A stretch of DNA of 8,613 nucleotides from Erysipelotrichaceae bacterium (GCA_017511325.1 JAFWKS010000265.1:1-8613), one strand, 5' to 3'. Counted from the stretch's first letter, positions 1 to 7,191 are shown. A program made the numbers and translations. The notes: generated from the sequence alone by a model not told the origin.

Positions 1-35
1 CGATTAAGCATATCGGCTAAAAAAGTACTGCAATG

Positions 36-61
36 AAAAAAAGACATCATGTGATGCCTTT
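36..61 (-). terminator. intrinsic terminator, minus-strand direction
   Basis: Read on the minus strand, AAAGGCATC, loop ACAT, then GATGTCTTT form a 9-bp stem (positions 40-61) with one G-U pair and a tetraloop. It runs straight into a T tract that continues to position 36. On the plus strand the same pair would be a C-A mismatch, so the structure favours minus-strand transcripts. It lies downstream of the terminator at 182-206, so it either backs that one up or ends a short transcript starting in the 62-180 gap. Confidence 0.7.
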
Positions 62-109
62 ATCTGCATAAATGGTTGCAGCAAGACGAACCCTGCTGTC
101 AATAATCAT
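47..109 (-). pseudogene. possible remnant of a TetR-family regulator N-terminus (20-codon open frame)
   Basis: An ATG at 109-107 is preceded by AAAGGGA about four bases upstream and opens a 20-codon frame ending with TGA at 49-47. The peptide contains RVRLAATIYADKGI, which resembles the first DNA-binding-domain helix of TetR-family repressors (pattern R..IL.AA...F...G). The frame then stops inside the loop of the terminator at 36-61, so helix-turn-helix and ligand domains are absent. A perfect 14-bp palindrome lies upstream at 156-169, the kind of site an autoregulated TetR protein would bind. Seen directly: the frame, ribosome binding site and palindrome. Inferred: that it is a decayed or truncated regulator. 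With only 20 residues, chance similarity or a leader peptide remain quite possible. Confidence 0.22.
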
Positions 110-155
110 TTATTCCCTTTTTGAAACAAAGCTCAGGGATATTGATTTTTACTGA

Positions 156-169
156 TATCTTGCAAGATA
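156..169. promoter_or_regulatory. perfect 14-bp palindrome, candidate operator
   Basis: TATCTTGCAAGATA reads identically on both strands with no spacer. Such a site suits a dimeric repressor. It lies 47 bp upstream of the small TetR-like frame and 12 bp from the terminator stem at 182-206. The TTGCAA within it could serve as a weak -35 element for leftward transcription, but no convincing -10 follows. Confidence 0.35.
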
Positions 170-171
170 GA

Positions 172-213
172 CAAAAATACGGCGCAGTCCATGGTTATAA
201 CTGCGCTTTTTTA
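172..213 (-). terminator. terminator of the esterase gene, potentially bidirectional
   Basis: GCGCAG at 182-187 pairs with CTGCGC at 201-206 around a 13-base loop, 21 bases after the esterase stop codon. On the plus strand the stem is followed directly by TTTTTT. On the minus strand it is preceded by AAAAAA and followed by CGTATTTTTG, a weaker U tract. Position favours use as the esterase terminator. Its better tail on the plus strand suggests it could also stop transcripts arriving from the left. Confidence 0.6.
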
Positions 214-227
214 TACATATGTTTTTT

Positions 228-1988
228 TCAGGATCCAAAACCATAGACTTTGTCCATGATCGCATACAGGCATATCAGATCATCATCTATCATCTTTGTT
301 TCTTCATCAAACTGCATCAGAGTTTTGGAATCAAGGTTTTCTTTCCATTCTGGAAGATCGCTTCCATTAGGATCTCCGTTTTTTACAAAATTAATAAGAT
401 ACTTCGACATCGTATGCGAAAGCTTTCTGTCTGAATCATCATATACTGAAGAACTTTCCGGGATATTGCCATACAGATAGATCATCTCACCTGAATGCCA
501 AGGGCCAAGCGAACCGTTCTGCTTGCTGAAACGATATTCATATACCGGTATCAAATCAGCTGCTGCAAGCCTGTTCAGGCAATAGTGAGGATAATTGAAG
601 AACAGTGCGCCATAGATCATGGCCCAGTTTTCTTTTGCTTCTTTGTCGTTGTTAGCCGGATACAGGGCAAGGACTTCATCAGTAAGATCGCCGAAGAAAT
701 ACCTCAGCTTATCTTCATAGTTTTTCATATTGGCCTGTGAGAACAGTACGAAAGGACCGCTTTCTTCGCTGTTGAAGCCATGCAGGATGGCCTTTTCATT
801 ATGAATGTTCTTCAGATAGCTTTCATACGGATCTTCCTTCAGTACATAGCCATCGACCGTAATATGGTGCTGACTGTCAGCTTCCTTGACAAGATCTTCG
901 GCTGGAAGAGCTCTTAGTTCGTTTATATCCAAAACACCATTTCTTTCCTTAAGTTCTTCTCCTGAAGCAAGCGCTTCATCGAGCTGACGATACGAATGCG
1001 GAGGAACTTTTGAAGCCAGAGTCGAGCTTTCAAGCACAGCTTTTTCAAACAGGCATTCCGCAAGCGGTGATATACACAAAGCTGAGACAAGGGCTGCCCC
1101 TGCCGATTCGCCAGCTAAAGTCACATTGTTCGGATCTCCTCCGAAATATGCGATATTTCCCTTTATCCATTTTAAGGCTTGCAGGACATCCAGAAGTCCA
1201 TAGTTGCCGGTGCTGTGGTTTTTGGATTCTTCCATGAGCTGTCTGTCCGCAAGAAAACCGAAAGCGCCCATCCGATAAGTCAACGAGACAAAAATGATAT
1301 CTTCTTTAGCCAGGTTTTCACCATTGTATTCAAAGGATGAACTCTCACCATTCTGCAATGATCCGCCATGGACAAAAACAAGGACCGGAAGTCCCCTGAT
1401 ATCTTTGTTAGGTTTGAATATATTGAGATACAGGCAATCCTCGCTTATAGGCTCCCGGTAATTGTCATCCAGAGATATTTTATAGTCATGGTAGCCGATG
1501 ATCCTGGCTAGAGAATCATAGAACGGGATATTTTCCTTCTGCATGCTGCGATACATGAAATGATCGGCGATCAGCGTTCCCGGATAGGAATCGGGATCGC
1601 GCGGTTCTTTAAAGCGAAGCTCACCCACGGGTTCTTTGGCATACGGTATGCCCGCATAGACCGCTACTGATCTGTCTTCATTCAAGACCCCTTTGACCTT
1701 GCCGTAAACCGTTGTAACGACTTCAGACGGTTCAGGATCCTTATTGGCTACTGCCGGAACGAATTTATAAGGAGGCCAGCTCACATATACCGTTATCACA
1801 AAAAGAAGCACAGAACCAAAAAGAAGCAGGACTCTGTTTATTTCTGTGGTTTTATACAGATAGATATATAAAAATACGATCAGAAAAGTTAACAGCCAGC
1901 CTGTTAATGTATTTTTGTTAAATTCTAGAAATACCAATGCCATTATTAGAAGCAGGGCTTTGAATACATTGACCAAGATGTTTTTCAT
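228..1988 (-). CDS. membrane-anchored type-B carboxylesterase (COesterase family)
   Basis: This 586-residue alpha/beta-hydrolase of the carboxylesterase B/cholinesterase family should hydrolyse carboxylic esters; the substrate cannot be predicted. The family signature EDCLYLNIF is at 183-191, the oxyanion-hole HGG at 207-209, and the nucleophile elbow GESAG at 293-297 (Ser295). The likely acid is Glu409 (NSEES, where the usual Gly after the Glu is Ser) and the catalytic His is His498 (WHSGE), so the triad looks complete. Bacterial relatives are typically soluble and about 490 residues. Here the extra length is an N-terminus with three hydrophobic segments (about 5-22, 30-45, 53-70). The basic residues K46 and R52 between segments two and three suggest an extracellular catalytic domain. 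The ATG at 1988 follows GAGGT by seven bases. It lies downstream of terminators and so appears to be its own transcription unit. Confidence 0.9.
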   Translation of the reverse strand: MKNILVNVFKALLLIMALVFLEFNKNTLTGWLLTFLIVFLYIYLYKTTEINRVLLLFGSVLLFVITVYVSWPPYKFVPAVANKDPEPSEVVTTVYGKVKGVLNEDRSVAVYAGIPYAKEPVGELRFKEPRDPDSYPGTLIADHFMYRSMQKENIPFYDSLARIIGYHDYKISLDDNYREPISEDCLYLNIFKPNKDIRGLPVLVFVHGGSLQNGESSSFEYNGENLAKEDIIFVSLTYRMGAFGFLADRQLMEESKNHSTGNYGLLDVLQALKWIKGNIAYFGGDPNNVTLAGESAGAALVSALCISPLAECLFEKAVLESSTLASKVPPHSYRQLDEALASGEELKERNGVLDINELRALPAEDLVKEADSQHHITVDGYVLKEDPYESYLKNIHNEKAILHGFNSEESGPFVLFSQANMKNYEDKLRYFFGDLTDEVLALYPANNDKEAKENWAMIYGALFFNYPHYCLNRLAAADLIPVYEYRFSKQNGSLGPWHSGEMIYLYGNIPESSSVYDDSDRKLSHTMSKYLINFVKNGDPNGSDLPEWKENLDSKTLMQFDEETKMIDDDLICLYAIMDKVYGFGS

Positions 1989-2016
1989 TAATCTGACCTC
2001 ATTTCAAGAATATCAT

Positions 2017-2046
2017 AAAAAAAATGCAATGCTTAGCTGCTGCATT
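2017..2046 (-). terminator. terminator-like hairpin in the esterase leader (possible attenuator)
   Basis: On the minus strand AATGCA (2046-2041) and TGCATT (2028-2023) form a 6-bp stem, extendable by a G-U pair, around a 12-base loop. It runs into eight T residues at 2024-2017. It lies 28 bases before the esterase start. It could be a second terminator backing up 2111-2139, or an attenuator if the esterase promoter lies upstream of it. The stem is short and AT-rich. Confidence 0.4.
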
Positions 2047-2064
2047 CAATCATTTATGTATATT

Positions 2065-2070
2065 ATTATA
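2065..2070 (-). promoter_or_regulatory. candidate -10 element for the esterase gene
   Basis: TATAAT on the minus strand lies between the terminator at 2111-2139 and the esterase start, where a promoter is required if the esterase has its own. At 17-bp spacing the upstream hexamer is TATTAT, a poor -35, and TTGTCT at 2104-2099 is too far away. The whole stretch is AT-rich, so the match could be chance. Confidence 0.3.
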
Positions 2071-2106
2071 AACCGAATTACATCCTTATAATATAGAAAG
2101 ACAATT

Positions 2107-2150
2107 AAAAGACCGCCTTTCAGCAAGGATCAGGCGGTCGATAGTTTTTT
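2107..2150 (-). terminator. strong bidirectional terminator after the lipoprotein gene
   Basis: GACCGCCT at 2111-2118 pairs with AGGCGGTC at 2132-2139, an 8-bp GC-rich stem with a 13-base loop. It is followed by TTTTAATTG on the minus strand and by GATAGTTTTTT on the plus strand. It ends the two-gene unit of the c-di-GMP protein and the lipoprotein. The distance from the in-frame stop at 2196 is about 56 bases, but only 15 from the alternative-frame stop at 2155. Confidence 0.8.
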
Positions 2151-2154
2151 GTTC

Positions 2155-2199
2155 TTAAAGATCGTTTTCGGAAAGATACTGCCTGAGTTCTTCGATTAG
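2155..2199 (-). pseudogene. displaced C-terminal tail of the deoxyribosyltransferase-like lipoprotein
   Basis: In the -1 frame relative to the lipoprotein gene, the bases just before its TAA read on as LIEELRQYLSENDL and stop with TAA at 2157-2155, 15 bases before the terminator stem. The segment is an amphipathic helix-like peptide of the kind that ends many nucleoside deoxyribosyltransferase-like proteins (a pattern such as EELL.YL, from memory of the family). A single-base deletion near codon 184 explains the split. Alternatives are a sequencing error or chance. Confidence 0.5.
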
Positions 2200-2750
2200 G
2201 CATCGCCATCATAGTTCGTAAACAGCTTCCTGAAACATCCGACTATCATCGGATTGAGATCGATATTCTTTTCGATCGATCTGGTATCTGTCTTAACTCC
2301 ATAGCACCTCTTGTTTTTGGCATAGGCTATGCCCAGTTCCACGCAGGCTCCTTCATCGGGAACTCTTCCGTCCGTGACCATGAATACAATATCTGCTTCA
2401 TCGATATGGCTGCAGTCAAGTTCAAAGATCATCCTGATCAGTTCCTCTTTACTTTTTCCTTCAAGCTGGGCTGCCTCCACGCCATCACGCTGCGGCAGAA
2501 AGACCTCGTACCCGAATTCTTCAAGGACATGCGTCAGCTCGAGATTGAAATCTTTTTCAGCCTTGGAAAACAGCGGGCCTGCAAAATAGACCTTCTTGCC
2601 GCTGTTTCTAACAGGTTCACTGTTTGAAGCAGGAACATTAGAAACAGTTTCTTCATCCTTTCTGACTGTTGTACAACAGGCAAGCACAAGCATCATGGCG
2701 ATGCAAAACAGTATGACAAATGAGCTGGTTATTTTTCTTTTCTTTTTCAT
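2196..2750 (-). CDS. predicted lipoprotein with a nucleoside 2-deoxyribosyltransferase-like domain, probably frameshifted at the 3' end
   Basis: Residues 1-25 form a lipoprotein signal: KKKRK, a hydrophobic core, then VLAC with Cys25 as the lipidated residue. After a polar linker (about 26-50) comes a Rossmann-like domain of the nucleoside 2-deoxyribosyltransferase family: YFAGPLF at 55-61, FLPQRDG at 84-90, ADIVFMVTDG at 119-128, PDEGACVELG at 131-140. By family comparison Glu138 would be the nucleophile, with Asp120 and Asp132 in the active site. Such enzymes transfer or hydrolyse the base of (deoxy)nucleosides or nucleotides and are usually cytoplasmic, so surface anchoring is odd. The ATG at 2750 follows AAAGG, which overlaps the TAA of the upstream c-di-GMP gene, implying translational coupling. 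The frame stops after DGDA, but another frame continues with a helix-like tail to 2155, suggesting a one-base deletion. The true substrate is unknown. Confidence 0.8.
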   Translation of the reverse strand: MKKKRKITSSFVILFCIAMMLVLACCTTVRKDEETVSNVPASNSEPVRNSGKKVYFAGPLFSKAEKDFNLELTHVLEEFGYEVFLPQRDGVEAAQLEGKSKEELIRMIFELDCSHIDEADIVFMVTDGRVPDEGACVELGIAYAKNKRCYGVKTDTRSIEKNIDLNPMIVGCFRKLFTNYDGDA

Positions 2751-2758
2751 TCGGACCT

Positions 2759-5700
2759 TTATTTCATCAGTTTTTTCTCTGTTTTCAATAGATTCTTGTT
2801 TTCATACATATTGTGATCTGCTCTTTCAAAGACTGAAGCTACGCAATTGTCGTTATCATATCTCGCCATGCCGCAGGCGATCACCATTCCATCGCTTTGC
2901 ATAGCCTCCCTATTGTGTTCACTTACTTCTTCAAGCAGTTTTTCGATGCGCTTATAGTCACTTCCCTGACAGATGGCGACGAATTCATCACCGCCAACTC
3001 TGAAGACCGGGGAATGTTTGAATATATTGCATATCAGCATGCAGGCATCCTTGATATACCTGTCACCGGCCTGGTGGCCTTCCGTATCGTTGATGACTTT
3101 CAGATCATTTAGGTCGAGCATCACCACGGCAAATGACGGCTGTCTGCCTTCGGCGATCAGATTGTCCATCTTGGCTTCAGTCTCCAGGAAGGCATGTTTA
3201 TTCTTGACACCGGTCAAGGCATCGATATTGGCCTGCGACTGTGCTTCATTCAAACGGTTCGCAAATTCCTGTTCCTGTCTGGTCTGAGCATCGATGTTGT
3301 TTAGACCGACGATCAGTCGCGGGCCTTCTTTTTCTTCGACCATTGCCGCTCTCATCTGCACATAGACCGGTTCACCATCCATCATAAAGCGATAGCCAAG
3401 AGTAAAGCTTCCGGCCTTTTCAATCTCTTTCATGATATTTTCCCTGGTGAAAGCAGAAAGGAAGAGCTTCAGATCATCAGGATGGTTGACCTCTTTGGCA
3501 ACTTCCCTGACTTTATTAAAGAAGTCTTTTCCTTCTTTGGCCTGTTCCATGCTCTGCTCATATTCGTTGGTCGCAGAAAATTCACGATAGTCGCCTGTTT
3601 CAGGATCGACGACATAAACGACGATGAAGTTTCCGGTCAAAGCATGCAGACGGGCATAGATGATCCTCTCTTCTTCGATCTTCTCCTGAGCCAGACGCTT
3701 TCTCATCAGTTCATCGATATCGGAGATCGCGATGACGATGATCCTTTCATCATCTTCCATGCGGGAGATCTTCATCTGTACATATAAAGGTGTCTCTTTA
3801 TCTATCCTGCGGTAGATCAGCTCATATTCCTTGGTCTTATTGAATACTTCATTCAGAAACTTCTTGTTCAGGGCATTCAGATAAGCTGTTCGATCATCAG
3901 GATGGACATACTGTCTGACTTCCTTGACCGCCAGATCAAAGAAGTCATTTCCTCTTCTGGCTTCACTAAGTACGCCTTTTCCATCATCGGTATGGAAAGC
4001 GATGAACTCATCGGTCTGCATATTGACGTAGTAAAGATCTCTGCATTCCCTGGCCAGGGCATGCGCCACATGATTGTAGATAACTACATCATCACTGGCT
4101 TTCTTGTAGGCATCTTCAAGACGTCTGTTGTATTCTTCCTCATCATTGGTAACACCGATGATGATCTTTCTGCCGCCGTTTTCTTCGACCATCGCCGCTC
4201 TTAAAGTTGCCTGAACGAATCTTCCGCCAAGTATAAAACGGTAGTTGTAGACAAAGAAACCCTTGTTCTCTATCTCTCTTAAGATATTCTCCTTGGTCAT
4301 GGTCTTCAGATGATGTTCGAGATCTTCCGGTGCAAATGCCTTTGGCGCATCAAGTATCACATCTTTAAAGAAATCATCACCCTGTTTCGCCAGATTGAGA
4401 TCTTCAAATTCGCTTGAAGGATTGTACTGGGTGTACTGATTGCTTACAGGGTCGACCATATATAAAACAATGTAGTTAGGAGACAAGGCCGCGATCCTGC
4501 CCAGTGCGATCCTTTCCTGTTTCGCTCTTCTTTCCTCTACCAGCTGTTTCATATGCGCATCGATGATACTGACACCGAGGATGAGACGGTTTCCGTCATG
4601 CATCCTGGTGATCTTCATATTGACATAGACCGGCTTCTCGAAATCTATCAGACGGTATGTGGTCGTGAATGCACCCTGTTTTTCAATTTCGTCGACGACA
4701 TTCTCTTTGTTGAAGATGCTTAAGAAGTGTTCTCTGTCTTCTTCATAGATGCGGGTCAAAGTGTCTCTTCTGGCCGAGGCAAAGAAATCTTCACCATGGC
4801 GGGTCAGAGACATCTTCTCATCGCCGACATCTGAAGCGTATTCAATGTAATCATTCGTATCCAGATCGATGATGTAGATATTGTAGTAGTCGGAAGCTAA
4901 AGCGCTGGCAATATCCGCATAAGTCGTACTTTCATCAGGCTCACTTATCGAAAACACGGCGAGCGCGGTCGCTTCCATGTCACTAAGTGGATTCTTACCT
5001 ATATAACGGATAAAGGAATGAACGATCGAACCATCATCCATCTCTTCGTCGATAAATGTACGATTGTCATCTTTCCTGCATTTTCTGATCCTATCAAGCA
5101 GCACAGAACCCTGACCGCCTGTTTTTATGGAATAGAAACCATCGGCATCAGTAAATTCATATATCTTATAGCGGTTCATGAACTCTTTGAATGCTTTGTT
5201 TATGCGGATAAATCTGATCGCATTCTCTTCTTCTTTGGTCTCGATGATGGCCATCGGGATCGTATCGAAGGTGTTCATCAGAATGCTGTCATCAAGATTG
5301 GCCATGAAAGTAAGATCATGAAGATTGACACGGCCGATCATATCGTAATAGTCGGATTCATGCGGATCTTCAAAACGGTCCTTGTTTTCGCTGTTGAATT
5401 CAGCGAGGACCTTTTCAGGCGGTACCGGTTTGAGAATGTAATATCCCTGCAGTTTGGCACAGCCGATCTCCTGCAAGAATCGATACTGATCTTCATTCTC
5501 CACGCCTTCACAAAGCGTATCGGCACCTAGAGCCGTGATCATCTTGACCAGCTGGGTGATGATGATCTTTCCTTCTTCGCCTTGATCGAGTTTTCGCGTA
5601 AAGGCCATGTCGAATTTGATCAGATCAAACTTGATGCTTTGAAGGACATCAAGGGATGAATAGCCGCTGCCGAAATCATCCATCCAGACCTCAAAACCGT

Positions 5701-7114
5701 GCTGTCTGAAATGTTCGATCTGTTCTTTCATGAATTCAAAATCACTGCCAACGATGCTTTCGGTGATTTCGATGTTGATCATCTTGTGATCGATCTCTTC
5801 CTTATCGACGATGCTGCATATCTCATTCACCAGATCGCAGGCATCGAAATCTGCACGCGAAAAGTTTATCGAAGCCGGAACGGTGTTCTTTCCCTCAGCC
5901 CGGTTTTTCTTGATATCCTTAATGACCTGCTTAAGCACATAAAGATCAAGTTTGTGGATAAGTCCTGAATCTTCCAGGACCGGAATAAAGGAAGCAGGCA
6001 TCAGCAAGCCTCTTACAGGATCATCCCAGCGGGCCAAAGCTTCAACGTTGCATACCTTGCCGCTGGTCGAACGCACGATCGGCTGATAATAGACCTTGAT
6101 CCATCCTTCCTTAAGTGCTTTTTCGAAATTATCGATTATATCCTGACGGTTCTTCTCTTCCGCCAGCATTTCCCTGTCAAAAAAGGCGTAATAGGATTCC
6201 TTGATCTTCTTCCTGGCATCGGCTGCCAGTTTTGCACGGTCGCAAGCTGCTCCAATCTCAAGTTTTTCGATGCGGTTCGGATATACTCCAACCCTGAGCG
6301 GCAGGATCTTTCCTCCGCCTTTTTCATCCCATTCGTATATGATCGCTTCCAGGCGCTCCTTCAAGCCCTTTTCCGGTGCAAAGGCCGCAAAGTGGTCTGC
6401 CGTAAAGCGGGCGCAGCTCTCACTGCTGAAATTGCGGGCCAGCAGTGCCGCTACATCTCTGATCAGATGATCGCCTTCATCAAAACCATGCAGATGATTG
6501 TAGTTCTTTAGACCGGTCAGATCAAAGAAGATGATCGCTGAATCCGTATCGTTTTCCTCCATCTTCCTGCATCCGGCCTGTGCCAGTTCATAGAAATAGG
6601 CCATGTTAGGAAGGCCTGTCATGTAGTCGTAATAGGTGCCGCGATACTTGCTTTCTTCCGTGAGGAAACGGTTCAAGGTATCACTTAAAATGCTTTCCTC
6701 TACGCCCTTGTCTTCAGAATAATGTCCTTCATGGGCATACCAGGTCAGACAAAGACGCACGCCCGGTTCCGGGTAGATGCTCTGGCCATAGGAATGCAGG
6801 ATTATATAGTCAGGATCCTTCAAGGTCCTGGTACGATAGACGATATCATAAGGGGCGTCAAAAGCCGCAAAGCGATATGCCGCATCCGCTACTCTGGTCT
6901 TGTCATCAGGATGCGTAGCCCGATACATGTCGTTATTCATCGCTTTGTATGCATCTTCCAATTTCGCAAAACCGAATTCATCGCAAAAACCCTTGGACAG
7001 GGCAATAGTAACTACCCTTTTGTCGATATACTGATAGACCGCAAAAGGAATAGTGAGATGTTCAAGTATCTCCTGCGTCCTGGGATCGAAGCTGTATTTT
7101 TTTGAATAATCCAT
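2759..7114 (-). CDS. multi-PAS c-di-GMP turnover protein: PAS, degenerate GGDEF, EAL, PAS, four PAS-like repeats, GGDEF
   Basis: A 1451-residue protein with no membrane segment, so probably cytosolic. Domains in order: PAS about 21-127 (HPDD at 68-71); GGDEF about 155-312, whose signature is TADHF (238-242), hence non-catalytic; EAL phosphodiesterase about 323-572; a PAS-like domain about 608-726; four PAS-like repeats about 732-1274, each with a G-x-DFF motif (774, 912, 1055, 1195); and a C-terminal GGDEF, 1374-1378 in RVGGDEF. EAL metal and catalytic residues are all present: E358 (EALAR), N417, E452, DD479-480 (DDFGSGYSS), K500, E536, Q556. The final GGDEF keeps Asp1334, Asn1342 and Asp1351 but lacks an RxxD inhibitory site. 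By family knowledge it could both make and degrade c-di-GMP. The ATG at 7114 sits six bases after GAGGA. A TTG two codons earlier (7120) would abut that site and is rejected. It is coupled to the downstream lipoprotein gene. Confidence 0.92.
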   Translation of the reverse strand: MDYSKKYSFDPRTQEILEHLTIPFAVYQYIDKRVVTIALSKGFCDEFGFAKLEDAYKAMNNDMYRATHPDDKTRVADAAYRFAAFDAPYDIVYRTRTLKDPDYIILHSYGQSIYPEPGVRLCLTWYAHEGHYSEDKGVEESILSDTLNRFLTEESKYRGTYYDYMTGLPNMAYFYELAQAGCRKMEENDTDSAIIFFDLTGLKNYNHLHGFDEGDHLIRDVAALLARNFSSESCARFTADHFAAFAPEKGLKERLEAIIYEWDEKGGGKILPLRVGVYPNRIEKLEIGAACDRAKLAADARKKIKESYYAFFDREMLAEEKNRQDIIDNFEKALKEGWIKVYYQPIVRSTSGKVCNVEALARWDDPVRGLLMPASFIPVLEDSGLIHKLDLYVLKQVIKDIKKNRAEGKNTVPASINFSRADFDACDLVNEICSIVDKEEIDHKMINIEITESIVGSDFEFMKEQIEHFRQHGFEVWMDDFGSGYSSLDVLQSIKFDLIKFDMAFTRKLDQGEEGKIIITQLVKMITALGADTLCEGVENEDQYRFLQEIGCAKLQGYYILKPVPPEKVLAEFNSENKDRFEDPHESDYYDMIGRVNLHDLTFMANLDDSILMNTFDTIPMAIIETKEEENAIRFIRINKAFKEFMNRYKIYEFTDADGFYSIKTGGQGSVLLDRIRKCRKDDNRTFIDEEMDDGSIVHSFIRYIGKNPLSDMEATALAVFSISEPDESTTYADIASALASDYYNIYIIDLDTNDYIEYASDVGDEKMSLTRHGEDFFASARRDTLTRIYEEDREHFLSIFNKENVVDEIEKQGAFTTTYRLIDFEKPVYVNMKITRMHDGNRLILGVSIIDAHMKQLVEERRAKQERIALGRIAALSPNYIVLYMVDPVSNQYTQYNPSSEFEDLNLAKQGDDFFKDVILDAPKAFAPEDLEHHLKTMTKENILREIENKGFFVYNYRFILGGRFVQATLRAAMVEENGGRKIIIGVTNDEEEYNRRLEDAYKKASDDVVIYNHVAHALARECRDLYYVNMQTDEFIAFHTDDGKGVLSEARRGNDFFDLAVKEVRQYVHPDDRTAYLNALNKKFLNEVFNKTKEYELIYRRIDKETPLYVQMKISRMEDDERIIVIAISDIDELMRKRLAQEKIEEERIIYARLHALTGNFIVVYVVDPETGDYREFSATNEYEQSMEQAKEGKDFFNKVREVAKEVNHPDDLKLFLSAFTRENIMKEIEKAGSFTLGYRFMMDGEPVYVQMRAAMVEEKEGPRLIVGLNNIDAQTRQEQEFANRLNEAQSQANIDALTGVKNKHAFLETEAKMDNLIAEGRQPSFAVVMLDLNDLKVINDTEGHQAGDRYIKDACMLICNIFKHSPVFRVGGDEFVAICQGSDYKRIEKLLEEVSEHNREAMQSDGMVIACGMARYDNDNCVASVFERADHNMYENKNLLKTEKKLMK

Positions 7115-7120
7115 TCGCAA

Positions 7121-7127
7121 TCCTCAC
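7121..7127 (-). promoter_or_regulatory. ribosome binding site deciding the start of the large c-di-GMP gene
   Basis: GTGAGGA on the minus strand lies six bases before ATG 7114. The in-frame TTG at 7120 immediately abuts this site, leaving no room for ribosome placement, so the ATG is preferred and the protein has 1451 rather than 1453 residues. Confidence 0.75.
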
Positions 7128-7159
7128 ATAAATCAAAAACGTTATATAAAAATAACTCT

Positions 7160-7173
7160 GTCTTACTTAAGAC
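7160..7173. promoter_or_regulatory. inverted repeat in the leader of the large c-di-GMP gene, candidate operator
   Basis: GTCTTA and TAAGAC are perfect inverted copies separated by two bases, 46 bases before the start codon and downstream of the candidate -10 elements. A repressor bound here would block transcription. In RNA the two-base spacer makes a hairpin poor. No cognate regulator is visible in the window. Confidence 0.35.
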
Positions 7174-7191
7174 TAATTGCCATAAAAACTT

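Noticed and set aside
62..180. Possible riboswitch or small RNA (GCAGCA/TGCTGT and TCCCT/AGGGA pairings)
   Set aside because: The pairings are short with large loops, and no motif of a riboswitch class known to me (T-box, TPP, preQ1, SAM, c-di-GMP) could be matched.
5018..5530. 170-codon plus-strand open frame
   Set aside because: It lies wholly within the large c-di-GMP gene, has no recognisable domain and mirrors the codon pattern of the real gene.
6722..7105. 127-codon plus-strand open frame opposite the N-terminal PAS domain
   Set aside because: Antisense shadow with no domain and a low-complexity composition; the opposing frame encodes a clear PAS domain.
2759..7114. c-di-GMP riboswitch in the leaders of the c-di-GMP genes
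   Set aside because: The 7121-7235 leader is AT-rich and lacks the paired GC-rich helices and conserved loops of c-di-GMP-I or -II aptamers.
7115..7120. TTG at 7120 as the start of the large c-di-GMP gene
   Set aside because: It abuts the GAGGA ribosome site with no spacing, whereas ATG 7114 has six bases, so the ATG was chosen.
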